Assembly (NCBI RefSeq): GCF_037977055.1
Contig: NZ_CP150274.1
Span: forward strand, 3,224,001 to 3,288,000
Length of the DNA: 64,000 nucleotides
Source: Paenibacillus sp. FSL K6-1096
GTDB taxonomy: Bacteria; Bacillota; Bacilli; Paenibacillales; Paenibacillaceae
Direction: 5' to 3'
Part shown: positions 17,484 through 26,110 of the stretch, piece after piece
How the letters are laid out: each line of letters opens with the position of its first letter
Position numbering within the stretch: position 1 is the first letter of the stretch
The notes under the pieces: model-generated
Databases searched by the model: none
What the model saw: only the letters and a program-made list of their open reading frames with translations
Told to the model about the DNA's origin: nothing
Translations under genes and position numbers: made by a program

Positions 17484-19853
17484 ATGAGACTCCGCCAAAA
17501 AATAATCATCTTCATTAGTCTGGCTGTCGGACTCGGAATGGGCACGACTTATCTGCTGCTCCATACGTTTCTGTTGAACCGCTTCGTCCAGCTGGATGAA
17601 GCAGAGCTGCGGCGCAGCCTGGAGCAGACCATGACCGCTTATAACCAGGAGCTGGATAACATGAGAACCCGGCTGCTGAATTTCAGCGTTCGGGATGAGA
17701 CCTACACGTTCATGTCCTCCCCGGCGGCTCCCGGCTCCGCCGCCACCCGCCCTGCGGATACGGCCTTCATTACCCGCAGCCTTGATCCGGCTGTCTATCC
17801 CGGGAACCGCTTTGATCTGATTGCCCTGCTCGATGATAACGGCCAGCCCCGTTCCGGCGGCTCCTATGACAAGGCCGCCGGAACGGTTACGCCTCTATCC
17901 CGGGAGCAGCTGACACTGCTCCGGCTGATCCATAACCGCCTGCCCGTCCCCAAGACCGCCGGCGAGAGCAGAACCGGCCTGGTGAATCTGGACAATGGCC
18001 TTATGCTGGTTACCCTGGCGCCTGTTCTGAACAGCAGCGGGGACAAGCCGGCCCCGGGAACGGCCGTTGCCGGGCGGATGCTGAATAAGGATGAGCTTGC
18101 CAAGCTCCGGGATGATCCGGAGTCGGGCATCCAGATCGGCAGCCTGACTCCGCCGCTGCTTGAAGACAGTGGCGGCAGCCGCATCTGGACCAGCCCCCCG
18201 GCAGGCGGACGGATGTCCATTCACGCCGTGATGAACGACCTGTTCGGCAGGCCCATAGTGCTCTCTCTGCAGAAGCCCCGCGAGCTGTATGACAGCGGTG
18301 TGAAGGCGCTCAGCGCCTTCCGCCCGTACTATCTCACCTTCATTCTGCTGCTGATTGCCTCAAGCGTCCTGTTTGTCAACCGGTCTATTCTGCGCCGTAT
18401 CTCTTCCCTGGTAGGGAATATCCGGGCCATCGGCAGCAGCAAGGATCTGTCGATCCGCATCCCTCCCTCCGCCCGGGATGAGTTCAGTGCGGTAGAGGAG
18501 GAATTCAACCGGATGATTGACTCGCTGGAGCAGACGCAGGATGAGCTGCGCCGTCAGTCGATGCTGGACCCGCTGACCCGGCTGCCGAACCGCTCGCTTT
18601 TTTTTGACAAGCTGAATGAAGCGATAGCTGCCCTCAAGGGCAGCGGCAGGCAACTGGTCCTCGTCTTCATTGATCTGGATCATTTCAAGACGGTGAACGA
18701 TATGCTGGGGCATGATTTCGGTGATGCCATCCTGAAGGAGACTGCCTTCCGGCTCACCCGCATCGTCGGCAAGCATGATGTGGTCTCCCGGCTCGGCGGG
18801 GATGAATTCACCATTCTGCTCTATGATGTGCCCGATGCCGCCAGCATGGTCCGCCAGCTCTCCCGCATTCAGGAGACGCTCTCCATGCCGCACCGGATCA
18901 AGGGCCATTTGCTGTACAGCACCGCCAGCATCGGGACCAGCACCTATCCGAGGAACGGGGAGGATGCCGATGATCTGGTCAAGCAGGCGGACCTAGCCAT
19001 GTTCCATGTCAAAGAGAGCGGGCGCAATAACATCTTCCATTATTCCGAAGAGCTGGAAGCAGGCATCCGCCGCAGGAAGGTGCTCGCCCAGCAGCTGCTC
19101 CACGCGGCGGCCGCGAACGAGTTCGAGCTGCATTATCAGCCGATCCTCGGCGCCGGCTCGCTGCAGGTCACCAAGGTAGAGGCCCTGCTGCGCTGGAACA
19201 ACCCGGACCACGGCAGCATCTCGCCGGCCGAATTCATTCCGCTGGCCGAGAGCAGCGGCTCGATTATAGGCATCGGCACCTGGGTGCTGCGCCAGGTCTG
19301 CTCCGATATGCGCGAGTTCCGCAGCCGGGGCCTGGAGCTTACCGCCGCAGTGAATATCTCGGCGCTGCAGCTGATGCAGCCGGGCCTCTTGGAGCTGCTG
19401 CTGGAGCTGCTGGACACCTACGGGCTGCCTGCATCGAGCCTGGAGCTGGAGATCACCGAGAGCGTCCTCGTCTCGGGGGACGGCATCTTCCTGTCGCTGC
19501 AGCAGCTCAGGGCCCACGGCTTCCGGATCTCGCTCGATGACTTCGGCACCGGCTTCTCCTCCCTGAGCTATCTGCGCCGCTTCCCGGTGGATGTCATCAA
19601 GATCGACCGCTCCTTCGTCTCAGAGATGTCACTGGACGCCCGGGGCGACGTGCTGGTCAAGGCGATTATCGGGCTGAGCCATAATCTGGGGTTGCGGGTC
19701 GTCTCCGAAGGCATTGAGCAGAAGGAGCAGTTCGACAGGCTGCGCACACTCGGCAGCGATGAGCTTCAGGGGTACTATATCAGCCGGCCGCTGCGGGCGG
19801 ACGCGCTGTATTCGTTTTTGGAAGAGGAGCAGTATTACAGCAGACCCAAATGA
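17484..19853 (+). CDS. CHASE4-like/HAMP-GGDEF-EAL membrane protein
   Basis: A protein of 789 residues. A signal-anchor helix (about 5-30) is followed by an extracellular sensor (about 35-275) that resembles CHASE4 (LDNMRTRLLNFSVRDETYTF), a second helix near 280-300, a HAMP-like segment, GGDEF (RLGGDEFTILL) and EAL domains. EAL catalytic motifs are intact: EALLRW, ELEITES, SLDDFGTG, IKID, SEGIE. The position of the inhibitory RxxD reads GKHD, so product inhibition is probably absent. AAAGGGGA precedes the ATG. The divergent Fur box suggests a possible link between iron and c-di-GMP. Confidence 0.9.
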   Translation: MRLRQKIIIFISLAVGLGMGTTYLLLHTFLLNRFVQLDEAELRRSLEQTMTAYNQELDNMRTRLLNFSVRDETYTFMSSPAAPGSAATRPADTAFITRSLDPAVYPGNRFDLIALLDDNGQPRSGGSYDKAAGTVTPLSREQLTLLRLIHNRLPVPKTAGESRTGLVNLDNGLMLVTLAPVLNSSGDKPAPGTAVAGRMLNKDELAKLRDDPESGIQIGSLTPPLLEDSGGSRIWTSPPAGGRMSIHAVMNDLFGRPIVLSLQKPRELYDSGVKALSAFRPYYLTFILLLIASSVLFVNRSILRRISSLVGNIRAIGSSKDLSIRIPPSARDEFSAVEEEFNRMIDSLEQTQDELRRQSMLDPLTRLPNRSLFFDKLNEAIAALKGSGRQLVLVFIDLDHFKTVNDMLGHDFGDAILKETAFRLTRIVGKHDVVSRLGGDEFTILLYDVPDAASMVRQLSRIQETLSMPHRIKGHLLYSTASIGTSTYPRNGEDADDLVKQADLAMFHVKESGRNNIFHYSEELEAGIRRRKVLAQQLLHAAAANEFELHYQPILGAGSLQVTKVEALLRWNNPDHGSISPAEFIPLAESSGSIIGIGTWVLRQVCSDMREFRSRGLELTAAVNISALQLMQPGLLELLLELLDTYGLPASSLELEITESVLVSGDGIFLSLQQLRAHGFRISLDDFGTGFSSLSYLRRFPVDVIKIDRSFVSEMSLDARGDVLVKAIIGLSHNLGLRVVSEGIEQKEQFDRLRTLGSDELQGYYISRPLRADALYSFLEEEQYYSRPK

Positions 19854-19903
19854 GTACTTATTTTATAGGCAAGCTACGGGCGATATGATATGATAGGCAA
19901 GCT

Positions 19904-19935
19904 GATAACAGCACCCGCTTCAGGGTGCTGTTATC
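19904..19935. terminator. Perfect 13-bp hairpin between the GGDEF-EAL and acetate carrier genes
   Basis: GATAACAGCACCC-GCTTCA-GGGTGCTGTTATC is a perfect stem with a 6-base loop. No T-run follows on either strand. It may be an end-of-transcript structure or an attenuator in the leader of the next gene, which starts 40 bp downstream. Confidence 0.5.
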
Positions 19936-19974
19936 CTATGCGAACACTTATGAAAATTGGAGGCTTTCTTCGTT

Positions 19975-20598
19975 ATGTCAGCGCAACCGCAACCCGCCCA
20001 ATCCGTCAAAATCATCACCGCCGATCCCAGCGCCATCGGCCTGTTCGGACTGGCTATCGTCACCCTGGTCGCTTCTTCGCAAAAGCTCGAAATCACAACA
20101 GGCCTGAGCTACTGTATCCCGTGGGCTATCTTCCTCGGTGCCTTCGCCCAGCTGTTCGCATCCATTCAGGATGCCAAGCACAACAACACCTTCGGCATGA
20201 CGGCCTTCGGCGCCTACGCGTTCTTCTGGTTCGGCATGGGCGCAAGCTGGCTGATCAAGCTCGGTGTGTTCGGCACAGTGCTGGCGGAGGGCGTTGATCC
20301 CAAGCAGCTCGGCTTTGTTTTTGCCGGATATCTGGTCTTCACTCTCTTCATGACCCTGGGGGCTGTCGAGGCGAACCGCGTGCTGCTGATTATCTTCATT
20401 CTGATAGACTTCCTGTTCCTGGGCCTCTCGCTGAATGCCTTCGATGTCGCTGCAGAGTTCTTCCACAAGCTGGCCGCTGTATCGGAGCTGGCTATCGGAA
20501 TCGTCTCTCTATACGGCTGCGGCGCTTCCGTGCTGAATGCCCATTTCGGACGCACCTTCCTGCCGGTTGGCGCACCGCTGCGCATCTTCAAGAAGTAG
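19975..20598 (+). CDS. SatP/YaaH-family acetate-succinate carrier
   Basis: A protein of 207 residues with six hydrophobic helices, the size and layout of the GPR1/FUN34/YaaH family. The family entry motif appears as ADPSAIGLFGLAIVTLV, a variant of the usual N-P-x-P-x-G-L. These channels or symporters carry acetate and succinate across the membrane. The ATG at 19975 follows GGAGG at about 10 bp; the longer TTG-initiated form contains that ribosome site. A hairpin lies in the leader and a strong terminator follows at 20644. Confidence 0.85.
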   Translation: MSAQPQPAQSVKIITADPSAIGLFGLAIVTLVASSQKLEITTGLSYCIPWAIFLGAFAQLFASIQDAKHNNTFGMTAFGAYAFFWFGMGASWLIKLGVFGTVLAEGVDPKQLGFVFAGYLVFTLFMTLGAVEANRVLLIIFILIDFLFLGLSLNAFDVAAEFFHKLAAVSELAIGIVSLYGCGASVLNAHFGRTFLPVGAPLRIFKK

Positions 20599-20643
20599 TC
20601 CCTGGCCGGCCTTATTCTCGTTACCCACACGCTAACACTCCAG

Positions 20644-20688
20644 CGGATAAATACACACTGCCCCGGCAGACCGTATTTATCCGTTTTT
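20644..20688 (+). terminator. Intrinsic terminator after the acetate carrier gene
   Basis: CGGATAAATAC and GTATTTATCCG pair perfectly over 11 bp and are followed directly by TTTTT. Confidence 0.85.
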
Positions 20689-20851
20689 GATTCCGGGGGA
20701 CTTTTGTTAGGATTTCCCTTGCGCAAACACGATAAAAATGACATGCTATAGAAACACCTGCGACATATATCGACATTTCCCCGCTATGCAGGCACGGTTT
20801 CAACCCGCTTAGACAACAACTGCTTAATTTTTCGGGTATCGGAGGCAATCC

Positions 20852-22996
20852 ATGGCTTTCCTCAGTAAAAAGCCTTTAACGATCATCATCAGCTTCATCG
20901 TAGTGCTGCAGCTCTCTCTCTTCTACTATTATTCCGTCTCCCTTAACCGGGAATACAGGGCCGAGAAGGCGGATCTGTCCTCTCAGGCGGTCATGCTAAC
21001 CTCGAATATTGAAGAGCGGGTAGCGATTGTTAAGGGTGTCAGCTCCTTTATTCAAACGGTTGGCTTCGATGCTGATCCGGAGGTCATCCGGAATTACCTC
21101 GCGACAGCCCATGCGAACAATACAAGTAATGTCACGAACATTGTGATTGCTCCTGACGGTCTGATCCGTTACCTCTATCCGCTGGAAGGCAATACCGAGC
21201 TTGTCGGCAAAAGCCTGCTGCTGGATTCCTCCCTGGCCTCTCCCGGCATGGTACAAGAGACATTGCGCTCCCGCAGCATCACGATCGACGGTCCGCGTAC
21301 TCTGGCCCAGGGCGGCTATGGTATGGTGATCCGGCAAGCCATATACAAGGATAACGCCTTCGAGGGCGTTGTCTCGGTAACCGTCAAGATGGATAATATC
21401 ATCAACCAGCTGGCCTTCAAGGACAGCCATATCTATGTGACCACCAAAGACCATACCTTCCTGTTCGGGGATAAATCCCGTACGCAAGACCGGAAACTGG
21501 CCGTTCCTGTGACCGCCTATAATCAGCAATGGCTGATGGGCATTTCCTTACCTTCCCACAAAAAATGGCAGGTGCTCCTGAGCGTCCTGTGGATCGACAT
21601 CGCCTTCCTGCTGGTGATTGCCTTTATTCTGTATATTTTCTGGTATCAACGCCGCTTCAACCGTGAGCTGGAGCGGGTGGTCAGCATCCGTACCCGCGAT
21701 CTGCGGATCTCCAAGCGTCTCTATGAGAAGCTGGCGCATTACGACAGCCTGACAGAGATTCCGAACCGGCGCTTCTTCATGGACGAGTTCAAGCGCCTTC
21801 TGCAGAGCTCCGAGCCGGGGCAGACCTACAGCCTGTTCTTTTTTGACCTCAACCGGTTCAAGGAGATTAATGATACCCTCGGCCACTCCACCGGCGATCA
21901 GGTCATCAAGGCCCTGGCCGGACGGCTGAAGGCGGGAAATCTGCCCTTCAAGCTGTTCGCCCGCACCGGCGGAGATGAGTTCGTCATGGTCTTCCCCGAT
22001 CTGCCGCGCGCGGGGATTCCTGCCGTGGCTGCGCAGATCAGCGCGCTAATCTCAGAGACTCTGCTGATTGCCGGCGCCCATCTCAGCCTGTCCACGAGCA
22101 TCGGCATCTCCCTGTACCCTGAGCACTCTCAGAATACGGAGGATCTGCTGAAATTCGCCGATATGTCGATGTACCGGGCCAAGTCGCTGGAGGACGCCAA
22201 TTACTTCATCTTCGACTGGGGACTGCGCGAGAAGCTGGAGCAGAAGACGATGATCGCCAAGTACCTGCACTCCGCTCTGGAACGCGAGGAATTCGTGCTG
22301 CATTACCAGCCCCAGATCAACGCTGTCACCGGCCAGATGATCGGCATTGAAGCCCTCATCCGCTGGAACCACCCCGAGAAAGGGCTGATCGGCCCGGGAA
22401 CGTTCATTACGGAAGTGGAAGAAGCCGGACTGATGATCCAGCTGACCGACTGGGTGCTGCGCGAGGTGTGCCGCCAGCTGTGCGAGTGGCGCAGTCTGGG
22501 AATGCCGCTGCTGCGGACCTCGATCAATATCTCCAACAGCTGGTTCTACAACCGCAATCTGATCGAGAATCTGTTCGCTGTGCTGGACCAATACGGGCTG
22601 GATACGGGCGTGCTGGAATTTGAGATTACCGAGAGCACCGCACTGCTTGAAGAGCATTATCCGCTGCTGCAGCAGATGCGCGACCACGGAATCATCGTCT
22701 CCATCGATGACTTCGGCACGAAGTATTCATCCCTGAATTACCTGAAGCATTTTCCCGTGAACAAAATCAAGATTGACCGCACCTTCATCACCGGGATCGG
22801 CGTCAGCTCGATTGATGAGACCATTATCAAATCCATAGTCTATGTCGCTTCCCAGCTCGGATACGATCTGATTGCCGAGGGGGTCGAGACGGAGGAGCAG
22901 CTCGCCTTCCTGGTGGAGCACAACTGCCCGTATATTCAAGGCTTCCTTTTCCATCCTCCGCTGCCTGCCGATGAGATCCGCAAGCTGGCTTCGTAA
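20852..22996 (+). CDS. CHASE-GGDEF-EAL membrane protein
   Basis: A protein of 714 residues. It has one membrane helix near 8-28, an extracellular CHASE-type sensor (about 35-235, with IAPDGLIRYLYPLEGNTELV), a second helix near 245-265, then GGDEF (RTGGDEFVMVF) and EAL domains. EAL motifs: EALIRW, EFEITES, SIDDFGTK, IKID, AEGVE. DDFGTG is changed to DDFGTK in loop 6, a position that influences activation and dimerisation in EAL enzymes. There is no RxxD inhibitory site. CGGAGG precedes the ATG. It is probably a phosphodiesterase or a bifunctional enzyme; the ligand is unknown. Confidence 0.9.
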   Translation: MAFLSKKPLTIIISFIVVLQLSLFYYYSVSLNREYRAEKADLSSQAVMLTSNIEERVAIVKGVSSFIQTVGFDADPEVIRNYLATAHANNTSNVTNIVIAPDGLIRYLYPLEGNTELVGKSLLLDSSLASPGMVQETLRSRSITIDGPRTLAQGGYGMVIRQAIYKDNAFEGVVSVTVKMDNIINQLAFKDSHIYVTTKDHTFLFGDKSRTQDRKLAVPVTAYNQQWLMGISLPSHKKWQVLLSVLWIDIAFLLVIAFILYIFWYQRRFNRELERVVSIRTRDLRISKRLYEKLAHYDSLTEIPNRRFFMDEFKRLLQSSEPGQTYSLFFFDLNRFKEINDTLGHSTGDQVIKALAGRLKAGNLPFKLFARTGGDEFVMVFPDLPRAGIPAVAAQISALISETLLIAGAHLSLSTSIGISLYPEHSQNTEDLLKFADMSMYRAKSLEDANYFIFDWGLREKLEQKTMIAKYLHSALEREEFVLHYQPQINAVTGQMIGIEALIRWNHPEKGLIGPGTFITEVEEAGLMIQLTDWVLREVCRQLCEWRSLGMPLLRTSINISNSWFYNRNLIENLFAVLDQYGLDTGVLEFEITESTALLEEHYPLLQQMRDHGIIVSIDDFGTKYSSLNYLKHFPVNKIKIDRTFITGIGVSSIDETIIKSIVYVASQLGYDLIAEGVETEEQLAFLVEHNCPYIQGFLFHPPLPADEIRKLAS

Positions 22997-23021
22997 ATCA
23001 TTCATGAATCTTTCGTGACCC

Positions 23022-23045
23022 GGCCCCTTTCACGGGGCCTTTATT
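23022..23045 (+). terminator. Intrinsic terminator after the CHASE-GGDEF-EAL gene
   Basis: GGCCCC-TTTCAC-GGGGCC forms a compact 6-bp GC stem followed by TTTATT. Confidence 0.75.
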
Positions 23046-23077
23046 GCGTGCTTCGGCCGGGCGTCAGGCATACTTTT

Positions 23078-23095
23078 CCTCCGGGTATCCATACT
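23078..23095 (+). promoter_or_regulatory. Shared upstream motif, copy 1 (before the DsrE-like gene)
   Basis: CCTCCGGG-N5-ATACT lies 37 bp before the DsrE-like start. The same motif with the same spacing occurs before the next gene at 23638-23655. The final CATACT could be a -10 box. The regulator is unknown; a sulfide- or persulfide-sensing repressor is one guess. Confidence 0.4.
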
Positions 23096-23131
23096 AAGAC
23101 AATTCTATGGATACCAATGGAGGGCTAAGGA

Positions 23132-23608
23132 ATGGGCAAAAAGTTGAATCTGCTGATGTTCAGCGGAGAGTATGACAAAGCGATGGCGGGGCTGATTCTG
23201 GCCAATGCGGCCAGGGATATTGAGGTCGAGGTAACGATGTTCTTCTCGTTCTGGGGGCTGTTCCTGGTCCGCGATCCTGAAACGATGACGCTGGAAGACA
23301 AGAGCATCTACGAGAAGCTGATGGATGTCATTACACCCAAGGGGCCGGAGCAGCTGCCGCTCTCGCGTATGAACTTCAGCGGGCTTGGCAAGCTGATGCT
23401 GGAGGAGATGATGGAGGATCAGCATGCCCCCAAGCTGATTCATTTCCTGAAGGGCGCGCGCAAAAAGAACATCAAGTTCTACGCCTGCAAGCTGTCGGTG
23501 GAGATTATGGGCTTCAAGCCGGAGGAGCTGCTGCCGGAGGTGGAGATTATCGATGCCGCCGCTTATCTGAAGGACGCCCTGGAGAGCGATATTCAGCTCT
23601 TCATCTGA
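23132..23608 (+). CDS. DsrE/DsrF/DrsH-like family protein
   Basis: A protein of 158 residues. It begins with a Rossmann-like strand KKLNLLMFSGEYDKAMAGLILANAA and has a conserved Cys in FYACKLSVEIMG. This pattern matches the DsrE-like peroxiredoxin-family proteins (Bacillus YrkE type) that handle protein-bound sulfane sulfur. The MFFSFWGL segment is also typical of this family. GGAGGG precedes the ATG. The next gene is a cysteine-desulfurase-like enzyme, and both carry the same upstream motif, consistent with a shared sulfur-transfer role. No rhodanese or TusA gene is next to it. Confidence 0.8.
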   Translation: MGKKLNLLMFSGEYDKAMAGLILANAARDIEVEVTMFFSFWGLFLVRDPETMTLEDKSIYEKLMDVITPKGPEQLPLSRMNFSGLGKLMLEEMMEDQHAPKLIHFLKGARKKNIKFYACKLSVEIMGFKPEELLPEVEIIDAAAYLKDALESDIQLFI

Positions 23609-23637
23609 GGAGCTTCGCCTGGGCATTAACCTATTAC

Positions 23638-23655
23638 CCTCCGGGGGCATATACT
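23638..23655 (+). promoter_or_regulatory. Shared upstream motif, copy 2 (before the aminotransferase V gene)
   Basis: CCTCCGGG-N5-ATACT repeats the motif at 23078. Here ACCCTCCGGGGG is also a loose dyad and TATACT a possible -10 box. It lies 44 bp before the probable GTG start. Confidence 0.4.
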
Positions 23656-23698
23656 GGGGCAGATCAAGACTTAAGCAATACGCCTGGAGGGATTGCCC

Positions 23699-25210
23699 GT
23701 GCTCAGTATCCAACGCCCCGCTGCGGCAGAGGTGCCTTCTTCACTGCAAGAGCATTTCGCGCCATTCCGTGAGCATACGGTCGGCAGCCGCCATCTGATC
23801 GCCACCCCGTACGGACGGCAGCCGCTGCTCTATGCCGACTGGACGGCCAGCGGCCGCCTGTATGAGCCGATTGAGCGCAAAATGCAGGAGACCTTCGGCC
23901 CCTACGTCAGCAATCCGCATACCGACTCCAACACCACCGGACTGACAATGACCCTGGCTTACAATGAAGCGCGCAGCATCATCCGCCGGCATGTGCATGC
24001 CGGTCCCGCAGACGCCCTGCTCTTCTGCGGCAACGGCACCACCGGGGCAGTGAACAAACTGCAACGCCTGATGGGCCTGAAGCTGCCGGAATGGCTGAAC
24101 CCGGAAGCCGTCTGCCCGCCGGAGGACCGGCCGGTCATCTTCGTCAGCCATATGGAGCATCACTCCAACCTCCTGCCCTGGCAGGAGGGTATCGGCGATG
24201 TGGTGACTGTTCCGTCCGGGGCGGGGGGACGGGTCGACCTGAACCGGCTGGAGGAATTGCTCCTGCGTTACCGGAGCCGCCGCTTCAAGATCGGCTCCTT
24301 CACCGCCTGCTCGAATGTCACCGGCATCCAGACCCCCTACCATCAGCTTGCGGCGCTGATGCACCGGCATGGCGGGGTCTGCTTCGTGGACTTCGCCGCC
24401 AGCGCCCCTTACACAGAGATCAACATGCATCCGGCTTCCCCGCTGGAGAAGCTGGATGCCGTCTTCTTCTCTCCGCACAAATTCCTCGGCGGACCGGGGA
24501 CCGGCGGCGTGCTGCTGTTCGACACCGCCCTCTGCACCGGCCGACTGCCGGATGAGCCCGGCGGCGGGACTGTAGTCTGGGTGAACCGCTGGGGCGGCCG
24601 CCGCTATATCGATGATATCGAGGTCCGCGAGGACGGGGGAACGCCCGGATTCCTGCAGGCCATCCGCACCGCGCTGTGCATCCGGCTGAAGGAGCAGATG
24701 AACGGGCCCGGCCAATATATGGCCCTCCGGGAGCAGGAGCTGTGCCGCAGGCTGCTCTCCGGGCTTGCGCAGGTCCCCGGCTGCTCCGTTCTGGAGGAGG
24801 CACAGACTGAGCGCCACGGCATCGTCTCCTTCACCCTGAAGGAGGTTCATTACAATCTGGCCGTGCGGCTGCTGAATGACCGCTTCGGTATTCAGGCCCG
24901 CGGAGGCTGCTCCTGCGCCGGGCCTTACGGCCATCAGCTGCTCGGGCTGGGCCCCGCTGAGTCGCAGGCATTCATCCAGGCGATCCACGCCGGGGACCAG
25001 TCGCTGAAGCCGGGCTGGGTCCGCCTGTCCCTGCACCCGATCATGACCGACCGGGAGGTGGAGCATATGCTCTACGCCGTAAGGTCCATCGCAGACCATC
25101 ACAGAGAATGGGCTGGCGACTACAGCTACAACGCTGCCGCGAACAGCTGGCTTCATTCCGCAGAACGGGGCGGGACTGCGGAGGAGATCAGCGGTCTATT
25201 CGTTCTGTAG
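23699..25210 (+). CDS. Class V aminotransferase, cysteine-desulfurase-like
   Basis: A protein of 503 residues, longer than the usual 400 of SufS/NifS. The PLP Lys is in FFSPHKFLGGPGTGG, preceded by the cofactor Asp in FVDFAASAP, and a candidate catalytic Cys lies in ARGGCSCAGPYGH. The His after MEHH is also typical of the fold. It probably removes sulfur or selenium from cysteine or a related thiol amino acid. The substrate and acceptor are unknown. GTG at 23699 has GGAGGG 7-8 bp upstream; the TTG at 23693 is too close. Its end overlaps the convergent VTT gene by 15 bp. Confidence 0.8.
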   Translation: MLSIQRPAAAEVPSSLQEHFAPFREHTVGSRHLIATPYGRQPLLYADWTASGRLYEPIERKMQETFGPYVSNPHTDSNTTGLTMTLAYNEARSIIRRHVHAGPADALLFCGNGTTGAVNKLQRLMGLKLPEWLNPEAVCPPEDRPVIFVSHMEHHSNLLPWQEGIGDVVTVPSGAGGRVDLNRLEELLLRYRSRRFKIGSFTACSNVTGIQTPYHQLAALMHRHGGVCFVDFAASAPYTEINMHPASPLEKLDAVFFSPHKFLGGPGTGGVLLFDTALCTGRLPDEPGGGTVVWVNRWGGRRYIDDIEVREDGGTPGFLQAIRTALCIRLKEQMNGPGQYMALREQELCRRLLSGLAQVPGCSVLEEAQTERHGIVSFTLKEVHYNLAVRLLNDRFGIQARGGCSCAGPYGHQLLGLGPAESQAFIQAIHAGDQSLKPGWVRLSLHPIMTDREVEHMLYAVRSIADHHREWAGDYSYNAAANSWLHSAERGGTAEEISGLFVL

Positions 25211-25831
25211 CGGCTTGCTGTGCAGCTCCCTCTCCCGTGCCCGCCGGGCGAACCCGGCCTCAATCGCTTTTACCCCCCACAGTGACAATCCGATGAACAG
25301 CAGCACATAGATCAGCTCCCACGGATGGCGGATGAACCGCTCCACATCGTTGCCGATGTAAGATACGGCAAGCACCATAATCGCCTTGCCTGCGCATAGC
25401 GCAATCAGGAAGGAGCGCAGCTTCATCCCCGCGAGGCCGGCGGCCATGTTGATGACTACAAACGGCCCTACCGGAAACAGGCTGAGCAGGAACACATAGC
25501 TGAACCCGCTCTGGCGGACCCAGGTCATGGCCTTGGCCACCTTGGGCCGCCGGGCCCATTTGGCCAGATAGGGGTGGCTGGCGATGGCGCGGATGATCAG
25601 GAAGGTGACGGTACATCCGGCCACAAGGCCGATCCAGGAATACAGGAACCCCAGCCACAGCCCGTATACCGCCGCATTAAGCCCCACAATGGCAATCGTC
25701 GGCAGCGGCGGCACAAAGGACTTCATGAAGGTAAGCCCCACACCCGGCAGCGGCCCAAGCGAACGGTATTGCTCCAGCAGCATCCGCAGCCGGTCCTCAG
25801 TCAGCCATGACATTACATCTATTGCATACAT
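25196..25831 (-). CDS. VTT-domain (TVP38/TMEM64, DedA-like) membrane protein
   Basis: A protein of 211 residues with about five helices. The VTT core FVPPLPTIAIVGLNAAVYGLWLG and the later FPVGPFVVINMAAGLAG repeat contain the re-entrant proline-rich loops of this superfamily. Relatives act in lipid scrambling or undecaprenyl-phosphate recycling and membrane homeostasis; the exact role here is not known. The start at 25831 has AGGGAG 11-12 bp upstream. ATG at codon 7 (25813) is an alternative without a better ribosome site. It is convergent with the aminotransferase and overlaps it. Confidence 0.8.
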   Translation of the reverse strand: MYAIDVMSWLTEDRLRMLLEQYRSLGPLPGVGLTFMKSFVPPLPTIAIVGLNAAVYGLWLGFLYSWIGLVAGCTVTFLIIRAIASHPYLAKWARRPKVAKAMTWVRQSGFSYVFLLSLFPVGPFVVINMAAGLAGMKLRSFLIALCAGKAIMVLAVSYIGNDVERFIRHPWELIYVLLFIGLSLWGVKAIEAGFARRARERELHSKPLQNE

Positions 25832-26110
25832 TTTCTTCAGCGCTCCCTATTACAGACAGAATTCTTCGCTATTCCCTAGAGATACAGCAAGTGAGCTTCA
25901 ATTATACAATACTTTCAGCTTCTCTGAGACCAAGAGTCGAGCAACGCAGAGGACTATTCCCGTTCTTTCAGGGCACGTACAGGCTGGACAAGCGCAAGCT
26001 GCCGGAGATATGATGAATTCAAAGGTTAACCGGACGGCGTGAACCCGGAAATATCTCTGTATGAACGGAAATCTTGACTGAATCTGCAGCCAGCCCGAAG
26101 TGAGGTCTTC

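Noticed and set aside
25832..26110. Operator or small gene upstream of the hybrid kinase
   Set aside because: I looked for 11-bp repeats like those at 30495 and for a small ORF and found neither. The region shows only weak promoter-like AT patches.
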